NCBI GenBank assembly: GCA_964517075.1
Contig: CAZFAT010000373.1
Span: forward strand, 1 to 22,973
DNA length: 22,973 bases
Origin: CAZFAT01 sp964517075
Lineage (GTDB): Bacteria; Acidobacteriota; Vicinamibacteria; Vicinamibacterales; SCN-69-37
Direction: 5' to 3'
Each line of letters starts with the position of its first letter. The first letter of the stretch is position 1. The notes under the pieces were generated by a model that saw nothing but the letters and a program-made list of their open reading frames with translations, had not been told where the DNA came from and ran no database searches. A program made the position numbers and the translations under genes. Positions 6,505-14,327 of the stretch are shown one piece after another.

Positions 6505-8880
6505 CTATCGATTGACGTCTGCCAGCCAATCGAACACGCGTGTCTGGACGGGCCCGCCAAAGCGGTTGACGTCCACGGGCGTGTCCAGGGTGACGCCGGG
6601 GATGGCCTGGACGGCCGCGCGCACGTCCGCGACGCGCGCGTAGCGATCGAGGGTCGGCGCGACGAGCAGCACCGGACGCGTCGCGGCGAGCGCCAGCGGG
6701 TCGTCGAAGTCGAACGGAAGCCGGCTCTCGTGCCCGGCGAAGAACCCGAGCCGGGGCATGAGGCCGTGCAGGTGCGAGTAGTGCCGGATGCCTTCGACGC
6801 CGCGGTCGGCCGTCGCCACGCGCAGCGGATCGAAGCCGGCCACCGCGGCCAGCGCGTGCACGCGGTCGTCGAGCGCCGCGGTCAGCAGCCCCACCTTCGC
6901 GCCGAGCGCGTAGCCCATCAGCGAGATGCGCGACGCGTCGACCATGTCGAGGGCGGACAACGCATCGACGGCCGCCCGTGTGTCCGCGACCATCTTGCCC
7001 ATCAACGACCAGTGCGGATAGCGGTGGTAGAACTCGCGCGCGTCGCGCACCCGGGTCCCGAAGCCAATCTGATCGAAGGCCAGGACGGCGAATCCGCGTT
7101 TCACGAGTGCCGGAAACGACGGGCGCTGATCGCGCCGATAATCCGCGCCCGCGGACGTCCACGGCGAAGCAATCGACCATCCGTACTGGTAGCTGTAGCC
7201 GTGCAGCCAGATGATCACGGGCCATTTCCCCTGCGGCTGTCCGGCCGGGTAGAAGAGATCGGCCTGGAGGTCATCGCCGAAAGGCACTGCGGCCCACGTC
7301 ATGCCTTCCTTCGCGGCGCGCTCTCGCGCGGCGACGTCGGCCGAGGGACGGCCGAACATGTTCGCCAGCCAGTTGTCGCTCGCCGTCGCCATCACTCGGT
7401 TGGCCACGAGTCTCCTGACGCCGGGAGGCTCGGTGCCGAGCGCCCACTCAATCCGTGTCCGCCGCGCGGCCGCATCGTCCTCGGCGCGAAAGCGACTGAC
7501 GGGATACGACAGGGGATCCACGCGCTCGCCCGACAGCTTCTGCCACTCCTCGAACGTGTAGCCGTGCACCCACGTCTCGCGCTTGGGCTGCGGCCGGCGG
7601 CCGAACACCGCATCGAAGAAGTCGATGAAGGTTTCGACGTCCTCCGCCGTGGTGCCGTGTTCGCCTTCACGAAGGTTCAGCCAGAGGTTCTGCTCGCGTC
7701 CGAGGAATCGGTACACGCGAAGGGCCGATCGGTACGCCTGTTCGTAGCCGATGGGGTTCGCGGCCGATTCGGCGTAGCCCGTGTACATCATCACGCCGCG
7801 CGGGGCGACCAGCGCCACGAGTGAGTGCTGATCGACCGGCAGCTTGTCCTCGCGGCCGCTGAAGAACCGCAGGCGCGGGTGGAACCAGTGCGACTGCGCG
7901 CCGGTCAGCAGCTCGATGCTCTCGTTGGCGAAGGGCTCCGTCGTGAACCGCCACGGATCGAGCTCGCCGCTGTTGCCGCTCGAGGGCACGACGGCGCCGA
8001 TGCGCTCGTCGAAGGCCGCAGCCAGCAGCGCCTGTTTTCCGTTGCGGGAGTGGCCTGCCAGACCGATGCGCGCCATGTCGGCTTCGGGCATCGTCGCCAG
8101 GTAGTCCACGGCGCGCGAAGCCGCCCAGGCCCACCGGGCGAGCGTGGACCAGTCGTAGTCCGGATAGATCTCAACCCACGCGTCCGAGTCGTCTCCGTTG
8201 CCGTAGTTCGGGTCGGTGGCGTGGTAGATGCAGGCCATGTAGCCGCGTCGCACGGCCGTATAGATCCACGGACGATTCCGGCCGTGGTTCGTGAGGAACA
8301 CGGGGAACGGGCCCTGGCCGTCCGGAATGACCAGTTCCACGCGCAGCGTCGCGCGCTGGTCTGGTCCGAACGCGAGCCGGACCTCGCGCACCGTCGCGCC
8401 GCCTTCGCGGCGGCTGGCTGTCACCAGGGCCCGGAGATTGCCGGGCGCGGGCGGCATCCGCCCGAACATCCACTGTTCGACCTGGGCGCGGAGGACGCGC
8501 TTCTGCTGCGCCCAGAGTTCCGGGGTCGTCACCGGGATGGCGCGGCCGTTCCCGCGCAGTACGAGGGGGTCGGGAAGCTCCGGTATCGACGGCATCGACG
8601 CGAAGTCGGGAGGCAGCTCGCCGGTGCGGCGCAACCAGTCCTCCCACGTGCGATCGACGGCGTTGATGCGCCCGTTAGCGGGAGGTCGGCTCGGCCGCAG
8701 CACTCGCAGGAGCTCGTCGAGCGTCTGCCGCCGTACGTCTGTCGACTGGCTCAGCACAGCGACAGGCGCGAGGGCCACGAGGGCGAACAAGAGCAGCCGC
8801 GGGGCTCGAGCCGCGCGGGCGACGCGGCGGCCTGACGTTCGCCGCCTGCCGCCGAGAAGAGCGCCAGACCACCCGCGCAC
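6505..8880 (-). CDS. Secreted two-domain alpha/beta hydrolase (CE15-like esterase plus degenerate second hydrolase domain)
   Basis: A 791-residue protein. The GTG at 8880 is preceded by a run of six G's as ribosome-binding site and gives a signal peptide with hydrophobic core LLLFALVALAPVAVL. The long open frame upstream of 8880 is shadow. Domain 1 (about residues 100-440) has a GHSRNGK nucleophile elbow with S278, a PVDQHSLVALVAPRG segment and a GEHG histidine. These resemble CE15 glucuronoyl esterases and acetyl-xylan-esterase-like enzymes. Domain 2 (about residues 500-790) has the fold landmarks WPVIIWLHGYSY, VLAFDQIGFG and a nucleophile elbow reading GYALG, so the serine position is alanine (A658); no clear catalytic histidine is seen near its end. 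It follows the small Vgb-like gene by 8 bases. Likely role: periplasmic or extracellular ester cleavage on plant or microbial glycans. Confidence 0.85.
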   Translation of the reverse strand: MRGWSGALLGGRRRTSGRRVARAARAPRLLLFALVALAPVAVLSQSTDVRRQTLDELLRVLRPSRPPANGRINAVDRTWEDWLRRTGELPPDFASMPSIPELPDPLVLRGNGRAIPVTTPELWAQQKRVLRAQVEQWMFGRMPPAPGNLRALVTASRREGGATVREVRLAFGPDQRATLRVELVIPDGQGPFPVFLTNHGRNRPWIYTAVRRGYMACIYHATDPNYGNGDDSDAWVEIYPDYDWSTLARWAWAASRAVDYLATMPEADMARIGLAGHSRNGKQALLAAAFDERIGAVVPSSGNSGELDPWRFTTEPFANESIELLTGAQSHWFHPRLRFFSGREDKLPVDQHSLVALVAPRGVMMYTGYAESAANPIGYEQAYRSALRVYRFLGREQNLWLNLREGEHGTTAEDVETFIDFFDAVFGRRPQPKRETWVHGYTFEEWQKLSGERVDPLSYPVSRFRAEDDAAARRTRIEWALGTEPPGVRRLVANRVMATASDNWLANMFGRPSADVAARERAAKEGMTWAAVPFGDDLQADLFYPAGQPQGKWPVIIWLHGYSYQYGWSIASPWTSAGADYRRDQRPSFPALVKRGFAVLAFDQIGFGTRVRDAREFYHRYPHWSLMGKMVADTRAAVDALSALDMVDASRISLMGYALGAKVGLLTAALDDRVHALAAVAGFDPLRVATADRGVEGIRHYSHLHGLMPRLGFFAGHESRLPFDFDDPLALAATRPVLLVAPTLDRYARVADVRAAVQAIPGVTLDTPVDVNRFGGPVQTRVFDWLADVNR

Positions 8881-8888
8881 GCGCCCCC

Positions 8889-9221
8889 CTATTTGGCCGG
8901 ACCGATCGTCACCAGGTCCACACGATTGGAACTGCTCTGGTGAATGACGAGGTGGCCACTCGGCGTGGCGCGCATGTGGCGGATGATGCCTACACCCGAC
9001 GGGATCGCCCAGCTCGGGAACGTTTCCGTGCCCGGATCGAACCGCACGAGGGCGTCCGGCCGCTGGCCCGACTCGTTGTACCAGACGATGTCGTTGACGA
9101 CGGCGCCACGCCCGCGTCCGCCGCCGCCTCGCCCGGCGCCGGGGCCCTGGGCCTCGATGGCCAGTGACGTCATGAGGCCAGCCGCGAGCCCGGCCACGAG
9201 CAACCGTCCGACTGGAGTCAT
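8889..9221 (-). CDS. Short secreted protein with a single C-terminal Vgb/NHL-like blade
   Basis: A 110-residue protein starting MTPVGRLLVAGLAAGLMTSL, with a plausible signal peptide ending near AIEAQ and a GAGGAA-type ribosome-binding site (GAGGAAGCG-ATG). A glycine/arginine linker (residues 26-39) follows. The remainder (VWYNESGQRPDALVRFDPGT, IRHMRATPSGHLVIHQSSSN) resembles the last blade of virginiamycin-B-lyase/NHL-type beta-propellers. Those proteins are usually 300-400 residues, so most of the propeller is missing. Either an in-frame deletion joined the signal peptide to the final blade, or this is a genuine mini-protein. It is divergent from the amidohydrolase (70 bases between starts) and probably co-transcribed with the hydrolase 8 bases downstream. 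An ORF extending to 9293 would overlap the divergent start and is not preferred. Confidence 0.6.
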   Translation of the reverse strand: MTPVGRLLVAGLAAGLMTSLAIEAQGPGAGRGGGGRGRGAVVNDIVWYNESGQRPDALVRFDPGTETFPSWAIPSGVGIIRHMRATPSGHLVIHQSSSNRVDLVTIGPAK

Positions 9222-9291
9222 CGCTTCCTCGTGGAATACACGGATCTTCGAGTACATTACCCGCTTCCGCACAAGGGCGCACCTGCTGATC

Positions 9292-11037
9292 ATGACGTCG
9301 ATTCACCTCACCCGCGCGATCCTGGCGACCCTCGCATCGACGCTTCTCGGCGTCGCGGCCTGCCAGTCCGCGCCCGCCCCGTCCAGCACCGCCGACCTGG
9401 TGCTCACGGGCGGGAAGGTCGTGACGATGGATGCGGGCCGCCCGCAGGGGGAGGCGGTCGCCCTGCGCGGCGACCGGATTCTGGCGGTGGGCGGCGCGGA
9501 CGAGATCCGGCGTCACGTCGGCCGCGACACCGAGATCATCGACCTCGCCGGGCGGCTCGTCATCCCGGGCTTCATCGAAACGCACGGACACTTCGTGCCG
9601 TTGGGTGAGGCCCGGATGATTCTGGACCTGACTACGGCACGCACGTGGGACGAGATGGTGCAGAAGGTGGCCGACGCGGCCCGAACGGCACCGCCGGGTT
9701 CCTGGGTCCGCGGCCGCGGCTGGCATCAGGAGCGATGGACGACCGTCCCCGAACCGAGCGTCGACGGCGTCCCGGTGCACGAGTCGCTGTCCGCGGTCTC
9801 GCCGAACAACCCCGTGCTGCTGACGCACGCGAGCGGACACGCGTCGATCGCCAATGCCCGCGCGCTCGCTGCGGGCGGCATTGTCCGGAACACGCCCAAC
9901 CCCAGTGGGGGCACCATCGTGCGCGATCGGTCGGGCGAGGCCACGGGTCTCTTGCGCGAGACCGCGCAGCGGCTGCTGGATCCCGCCATCGCGCGGGCCG
10001 AGCAGGGCCGCCCGGAGGCGGACGTGGCCGCGGAGTTCCGCGAGCGGGTCCGGCTCGCCGGTGAGGACGCGCTCTCGAAAGGCGTGACGTCTTTTCAGGA
10101 CGCGGGCTCCAGCTTTGCGACCATCGATCGTCTGAAGGCACTGGCGGACGTCGGCGAGCTTCCCGTGCGCTTGTACGTGATGGTGCGGCGCGAGAACAAC
10201 GACGCGATGGCCGCGCGGCTCGCGCCGTACAAGATGATCGGCGCCGCGAATCACTTCCTCACCGTGCGCGCGATCAAGCGGCAGATCGACGGCGCGCTCG
10301 GATCGCACGGCGCCTGGCTGCTCGACCCCTACACGGACCTCACGACCACGGCCGGCCTCGTGCTCGAGCCCGTGGCCGACATCGAGGCAACGGCGCGCAT
10401 CGCCCTGCAGCACGGCTATCAGCTCAACACCCACGCGATTGGCGACCGCGCCAACCGCGAAGTGCTGGACCTGTACCAGCGCGCTTTCCAGGCGGCGGGA
10501 GTGCAAGGGACTGCCTTGCGCTGGCGGATCGAGCACGCGCAGCATCTGCACCCCGCCGACATTCCCAGATTCAGGGAACTGGGCGTGATCGCGGCGATGC
10601 AGGGTGTCCATGCCACCTCCGACGGGCCGTGGGTTCCCGCCCGCATCGGCGACGACCGCGCGCGCACCGGCGCGTATTTGTGGCGCAGCCTGCTGGACGC
10701 CGGGACCGTCGTCGCGAACGGCACCGACGCGCCTGTCGAGAACCTGGATCCGATCCCGAGCTTTTACGCCAGCGTCTCCCGGCGCCTGGCCGACGGCCGC
10801 GTGTTCTACGGCGATCAGCGGATGACGCGCGAAGAGGCGCTGCGCAGCTACACGCTCGCCGCCGCCTACGCCGCGTTCGAGGAAGACCTGAAGGGCAGCC
10901 TCGCGCCGGGCAAGCTGGCGGACCTGGTCGTGCTGTCGAAGGACATCCTGACGGTGCCCGAGGAGGAGATCCTCACGACGCACGTCGATCTCACGATCCT
11001 CGGCGGCCAGGTGCGGTACCGCGCGGCCGCACGATGA
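9292..11037 (+). CDS. Lipoprotein metal-dependent amidohydrolase (YtcJ-like, amidohydrolase 3 family)
   Basis: A 581-residue enzyme. The ATG at 9292 gives a lipoprotein signal peptide with lipobox VAAC (C24), so the protein is probably membrane-anchored in the periplasm. The metal-site landmarks are in order: IPGFIETHGH (H98, H100), the FLTVRAIKRQIDGALGSHG segment, TRLHA-like NTHAIGD, IEHAQH and the late NGTDAPVEN aspartate. These are features of YtcJ/N-substituted-formamide-deformylase-like amidohydrolases that cleave amide, imide or related bonds. The C-terminal SLAPGKLADLVVLSKDIL strand is the usual composite-domain end. No strong ribosome-binding site is seen. It is followed by a sulfatase 13 bases downstream, probably in one transcript. 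The substrate is unknown. Confidence 0.88.
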   Translation: MTSIHLTRAILATLASTLLGVAACQSAPAPSSTADLVLTGGKVVTMDAGRPQGEAVALRGDRILAVGGADEIRRHVGRDTEIIDLAGRLVIPGFIETHGHFVPLGEARMILDLTTARTWDEMVQKVADAARTAPPGSWVRGRGWHQERWTTVPEPSVDGVPVHESLSAVSPNNPVLLTHASGHASIANARALAAGGIVRNTPNPSGGTIVRDRSGEATGLLRETAQRLLDPAIARAEQGRPEADVAAEFRERVRLAGEDALSKGVTSFQDAGSSFATIDRLKALADVGELPVRLYVMVRRENNDAMAARLAPYKMIGAANHFLTVRAIKRQIDGALGSHGAWLLDPYTDLTTTAGLVLEPVADIEATARIALQHGYQLNTHAIGDRANREVLDLYQRAFQAAGVQGTALRWRIEHAQHLHPADIPRFRELGVIAAMQGVHATSDGPWVPARIGDDRARTGAYLWRSLLDAGTVVANGTDAPVENLDPIPSFYASVSRRLADGRVFYGDQRMTREEALRSYTLAAAYAAFEEDLKGSLAPGKLADLVVLSKDILTVPEEEILTTHVDLTILGGQVRYRAAAR

Positions 11038-11050
11038 CAGGAGCTCACTC

Positions 11051-12550
11051 ATGCGATCCCTCTTCACCGCGTTCGTCTGCTTCCTGGCAGCCGCGTCCAC
11101 CCAGGCCCGGCAGCAACCTCAGCCCCGCCTGAACGTCGTCTTCATCCTGGCCGACGACCTGGGCTGGGGCGAGGTCGGAGCGTTCGGCCAGGAGAAGATC
11201 CCGACGCCGCACATCGATCGCCTGGCCGCGCAGGGGATGCGATTCACGCAGCACTACAGCGGGGCTCCCGTGTGCGCGCCGTCGCGCGCGGTGCTCATGA
11301 CCGGCAAGCACCTCGGGCACGCGGAGATTCGCAGCAACCTGCCGGCGCGTAACCGGATGCCGGAGTTCGAGGAAGGGCAGTACCCGCTGAGTGCCGGCGC
11401 CGTCACGATCGCGCAGATGTTCCAGCGCGCCGGGTACGCGACGGGCGCGATGGGGAAGTGGGGCCTCGGGCCCGTGGGCAGCACCGGTGATCCGAACAGG
11501 AAAGGGTTCGACCTGTTCTTCGGTTACAACGACCAGGCGGTCGCGCACAGCTACTACCCGCCGCATCTCTGGCGCAACGCCGAACGCGTGATCATCAATC
11601 GCCCGCCCATCCCCGGCCACGCCCAGCAGCTCGAAGGCGAGGTGACGATGGAGCCTTGGATTGGGGAGACGTACGCGCCGAGCCTGATGGTGGCGGAAGC
11701 GGAGCGCTTCATCGCCGCGAATGCCGCGCGGCCGTTCTTCCTCTATCTGCCGTTCATCGAGCCGCACGTCGCCATGCACCCGCCCGTGGCTTCGGTCAAT
11801 CAGTTTCCGCGCGAGTGGGACACCGAACCGTACCGGGGCCTCAACAACTACCTGCCGCATTCGCGCCCACGGGCGGCGTACGCCGCGATGATTGCGGATC
11901 TCGACCGCTACGTCGGCCGCGTGACGGCCGCGCTCGAGGCGGCGGGCGTCGCCGGGCGGACGCTGGTGGTCTTCACCAGTGACAACGGCGCCACGCATCC
12001 GGGCACCAAAGATCCCCGGTTTCACATCGGCGGGGCCGATCCGCCGTTCTTCAACAGCACGCGGGATCTGCGCGGCTACAAGGGCAGCGTGTACGAAGGC
12101 GGCATCCGCGTGCCGATGATCGCGCGCCTGCCGGGCCGTATCGCGGCCGGCGCCGTCAACGAGACGCCGGGATACTTCGCGGACTGGTTCCAGACGCTCG
12201 CCGATGCGACCAGCCTTCGCGCACCTGATGGGCTCGACGGCGCGAGTCTGTGGCCCACCATGACGGGCCAGCCGGCGGCGGCGGTGCGGCGTCCCATGGT
12301 CTGGGTGTTCCCGGCCTACACGGGTCAGGTCGCGGTCCGCGTCGGCAACTTCAAGATCCTCCGGCAGGGACTGCTGACGATGAAGCCCGGCCCGTGGGAG
12401 GTGTACGACCTCTCGCAGGATCGCGGAGAGCGGCGCGACCTTGCGGCGACGCGCGCGGATCTCGTCGACGAGGCGCGCGCGATCCTCGCGCGCGAGGTGG
12501 CGCCCAACGACGTGTTCCCGATGCCCATTCCGGATTTGCCGCTGCGGTAG
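11051..12550 (+). CDS. Secreted type I sulfatase (arylsulfatase-like)
   Basis: A 499-residue sulfatase with a signal peptide (MRSLFTAFVCFLAAASTQA). NVVFILADDLGWG supplies the metal-binding aspartate pair D35-D36. The formylglycine signature reads CAPSR with the modifiable cysteine C75, followed by LMTGKHLGH. Later landmarks are AMGKWGLG, the FTSDNGATHPG metal-site segment and GSVYEGGIRVPMI. It should hydrolyse sulfate esters after cysteine is oxidised to formylglycine by an FGE or anSME enzyme, neither of which is in this window. The start is supported by AGGAG about 8 bases upstream. It sits 13 bases after the amidohydrolase. Full length; substrate (glycan or aryl sulfate) undetermined. Confidence 0.93.
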   Translation: MRSLFTAFVCFLAAASTQARQQPQPRLNVVFILADDLGWGEVGAFGQEKIPTPHIDRLAAQGMRFTQHYSGAPVCAPSRAVLMTGKHLGHAEIRSNLPARNRMPEFEEGQYPLSAGAVTIAQMFQRAGYATGAMGKWGLGPVGSTGDPNRKGFDLFFGYNDQAVAHSYYPPHLWRNAERVIINRPPIPGHAQQLEGEVTMEPWIGETYAPSLMVAEAERFIAANAARPFFLYLPFIEPHVAMHPPVASVNQFPREWDTEPYRGLNNYLPHSRPRAAYAAMIADLDRYVGRVTAALEAAGVAGRTLVVFTSDNGATHPGTKDPRFHIGGADPPFFNSTRDLRGYKGSVYEGGIRVPMIARLPGRIAAGAVNETPGYFADWFQTLADATSLRAPDGLDGASLWPTMTGQPAAAVRRPMVWVFPAYTGQVAVRVGNFKILRQGLLTMKPGPWEVYDLSQDRGERRDLAATRADLVDEARAILAREVAPNDVFPMPIPDLPLR

Positions 12551-12592
12551 GATTCGTGACCAAACCGGCCGGCCATTCTCGACAGGACCGGC

Positions 12593-12620
12593 AACCGATA
12601 ACCGAGGACTGAGAACTGAC
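12593..12620. repeat. Degenerate heptamer tandem repeat (4 units)
   Basis: Four consecutive 7-base units read AACCGAT, AACCGAG, GACTGAG, AACTGAC (consensus near AACYGAG). They lie between the convergent sulfatase and DUF1080 genes. Confidence 0.55.
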
Positions 12621-12629
12621 CAGTCTCAG
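12609..12629. terminator. Hairpin between convergent sulfatase and DUF1080 genes
   Basis: CTGAGAACTG (12609-12618) can pair with CAGTCTCAG (12621-12629) with one bulged A and a tight loop. It overlaps the DUF1080 stop codon. There is no T-tract on either side, so intrinsic termination is only possible, not shown. Confidence 0.3.
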
Positions 12630-13267
12630 CGCAGTTCCTGAATCGTAATGTTCCGGAACCGCACGAGCGCCTTGCCGCCGCCGTGGACCTGCAGGCCGAT
12701 GAGGCCGGTTTGGGGCAGCGTCTCGTCGGTCTCCGTATAGTCCACCGTCTGCTGGCCGTTGAGCACCAGCCGGATGCGCCGCCCCTCGGCGTGAATCTCG
12801 TAGCGGTTCCAGTCGTTGAGCCTGACGTGGGTCATCACGGTCTTCTGATCGGGCGCGGCGAGGACACGCTTGCGGCGCTGCTCGTCGTAGAGCGCGCCCC
12901 AATAGCCCGTGCCGATGTCCGCCTGATAGCCGATCATTTCGTACGCGGGCTTGTCGAGCCGCAGGCTGCGGAACTGGATGCCGGAATTGAGGAAGCCCTC
13001 GGTGCCCTCCAGCTTGTATTCCAGTCGCAGGATGAAGTTGGCGTAGTCGCGCGTCGTGACGAGGAAGTCGTTGCGGGGCACGGTGGTGGTGAGCGAGCCA
13101 CCCACGATGGCGCCGTCCTCGACGCGCCAGGTGGGGCCGATGTCTCCCTCCCAGCCGTTGAGGGTCTTGCCGTCGAAGAGGGGCACGGCCGGTGGCGTCT
13201 GTGCCGCCACCCCCACGACGGCCGCGATACACAGGGCGGCCCACACCGGAATGCGGTTCGACGTCAT
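12626..13267 (-). CDS. DUF1080 (3-keto-disaccharide hydrolase / LamG-like) secreted protein
   Basis: A 213-residue protein with a signal peptide (MTSNRIPVWAALCIAAVVGVAAQ) and one DUF1080/PF06439 domain. Landmarks are PLFDGKTLNGWEG, WRVEDGAIVGG, LRLEYKLEGTEGFLNSGIQF, YEMIGYQADIG, LNDWNRYEIHAEG and the closing TGLIGLQVHGGGKALVRFRN. The fold is a concanavalin/LamG-like jelly roll. The family name in databases refers to hydrolysis of 3-keto-disaccharides, though many members are untested. A textbook AGGAGG lies 8 bases before the ATG. It is divergent from the PIG-L gene with 82 bases between starts, which hold two dyads. It likely acts in the periplasm on oxidised glycosides. Confidence 0.93.
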   Translation of the reverse strand: MTSNRIPVWAALCIAAVVGVAAQTPPAVPLFDGKTLNGWEGDIGPTWRVEDGAIVGGSLTTTVPRNDFLVTTRDYANFILRLEYKLEGTEGFLNSGIQFRSLRLDKPAYEMIGYQADIGTGYWGALYDEQRRKRVLAAPDQKTVMTHVRLNDWNRYEIHAEGRRIRLVLNGQQTVDYTETDETLPQTGLIGLQVHGGGKALVRFRNITIQELR

Positions 13268-13310
13268 GCGCGTGTCCTCCTGGGGATCGTGCCGGCCGCC
13301 ATCGTAGCCT

Positions 13311-13334
13311 GAAACGACCGTTTCGGGTCCCGAA
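13311..13334. promoter_or_regulatory. Two overlapping dyads in the divergent DUF1080/PIG-L intergenic region
   Basis: GAAACG-AC-CGTTTC (13311-13324) and TTCGGG-T-CCCGAA (13322-13334) are both perfect inverted repeats and share three bases. They lie between divergent starts at 13267 and 13350. An operator is the simplest reading. As RNA on the plus strand they would be competing hairpins. Confidence 0.4.
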
Positions 13335-13349
13335 CCGGATCGTGTCAGA

Positions 13350-14255
13350 ATGCCCGCCGACTTGACGATGAAGGTTCTCTACATCCACGCCCACTTCGAC
13401 GATTTCGAGTTCACCGCGGCGGGCACGTTCGAGTTGTGGCGGCGCCAGCTCGGTCCGGGCTTCACGGGCCGCGTGCTCGTCTGCACGGACGGCGCGGCGG
13501 GCCATCAGTTCCGCACACGCGAGGACACCGCCCGGATGCGTCTGGCCGAGCAGGCGGCGTCGGCGCGCCTCGGCGGGTTCTCGTTCGAGGTGCTCCGCCT
13601 GCCGAACGGCCAGGCGCCCCGCGAGGCCGCGCTGCAGCTCAGCACGGACTTCCTTGCGGCGCTCTGGAAGGCGATCCGCGACTTCGAGCCCGACTATCTG
13701 CTGTGTCCGCCGCTGCCGACCGATCCGCTTGCCGGCGTCCACATCGATCACCTCGTCATCGCCGAGGCCGTCCGGCGCGTGGCGTACATGATTAACGTTC
13801 CCCACGCGTTCACGCCGGAGTATCCCGCCGACGAGACTCAGTCGCGGCCGTGCAAGGTGCCCGTGATCGTCAACGTCTACGATGGCTACATGTTCGGCAG
13901 CAACGCCTACGATCTCGCCATCGACGTCGACGAGACGTTTCCGCTGATCGAGCAGATGACGTGGTGCCACGCGTCGCAGGTCCGCGAGTGGCTGCCCTGG
14001 GTGGGCCGGCACGACATGGCGCCGCCGACGTCGCTCGACGAATGGCGCGTGACCCTGCGGCGGCGGTTCGATCGCAAGAACCGCGAGCTCGGGATCCCCT
14101 CGCCCCATGCGTTCGAGGTGTTCACCGTGACGGCGTGGGGGGACGTGCCGGCGGCGGATCAGCTGCTGCGCGATTTTCCGGGCGTCAACGCCGAGGCGTC
14201 GAATCTGGACGCCCTGCGCCGCAAGCTGGATATGTGGCGGGGGATGCCTGACTGA
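13350..14255 (+). CDS. PIG-L family deacetylase (GlcNAc-PI de-N-acetylase-like)
   Basis: A 301-residue protein of the PIG-L/LmbE zinc deacetylase family. It begins MKVLYIHAHFDDFEF (an AHxDDxE zinc motif with Phe where Pro is usual), followed by VLVCTDGAAGHQ and the HxxH-type second motif GVHIDHLVI. These residues normally bind zinc and remove N-acetyl groups from amino sugars or related metabolites. No signal peptide is seen, so it should be cytosolic. Two starts are possible (ATG 13350 or ATG 13368); neither has a convincing ribosome-binding site, and the second begins directly at the family's first strand. The length exceeds the typical 220-250 residues, with a C-terminal extension rich in charged helices (SLDEWRVTLRRRFDRKNREL). 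It converges on the NamZ gene. Confidence 0.88.
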   Translation: MPADLTMKVLYIHAHFDDFEFTAAGTFELWRRQLGPGFTGRVLVCTDGAAGHQFRTREDTARMRLAEQAASARLGGFSFEVLRLPNGQAPREAALQLSTDFLAALWKAIRDFEPDYLLCPPLPTDPLAGVHIDHLVIAEAVRRVAYMINVPHAFTPEYPADETQSRPCKVPVIVNVYDGYMFGSNAYDLAIDVDETFPLIEQMTWCHASQVREWLPWVGRHDMAPPTSLDEWRVTLRRRFDRKNRELGIPSPHAFEVFTVTAWGDVPAADQLLRDFPGVNAEASNLDALRRKLDMWRGMPD

Positions 14256-14260
14256 TCGCA

Positions 14261-14327
14261 ATGGAGGGGCCGACCATAAGGTCGGCCCGCGCGCCGATTG
14301 GGCCGACCTGAAGGTCGGCCCCTCCAT
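14261..14327. repeat. Nested double palindrome, probable bidirectional terminator
   Basis: The outer arms ATGGAGGGGCCGACC (14261-14275) and GGTCGGCCCCTCCAT (14313-14327) are perfect 15-base inverted repeats. Each half also forms its own hairpin: GGGCCGACC-ATAA-GGTCGGCCC (14267-14288) and GGGCCGACC-TGAA-GGTCGGCCC (14300-14321). The element fills the gap between the convergent PIG-L and NamZ stops and touches the NamZ stop codon. There is no T-tract. The regular structure suggests an interspersed palindromic repeat family acting as a convergent-gene terminator or transcript stabiliser. Confidence 0.75.

Noticed and set aside
9222..9291. Bidirectional promoter in the 70-base gap between the Vgb-like and amidohydrolase starts
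   Set aside because: A TACATT-like hexamer exists, but no matching -35 at a suitable distance; not strong enough to list as a feature.
8881..11100. Very long minus-strand open frame running upstream of the hydrolase to 11100
   Set aside because: It crosses the Vgb-like gene and lies antisense to the amidohydrolase. Its translation is His/Arg/Gly-rich shadow; the hydrolase signal peptide and ribosome-binding site fix the start at 8880.
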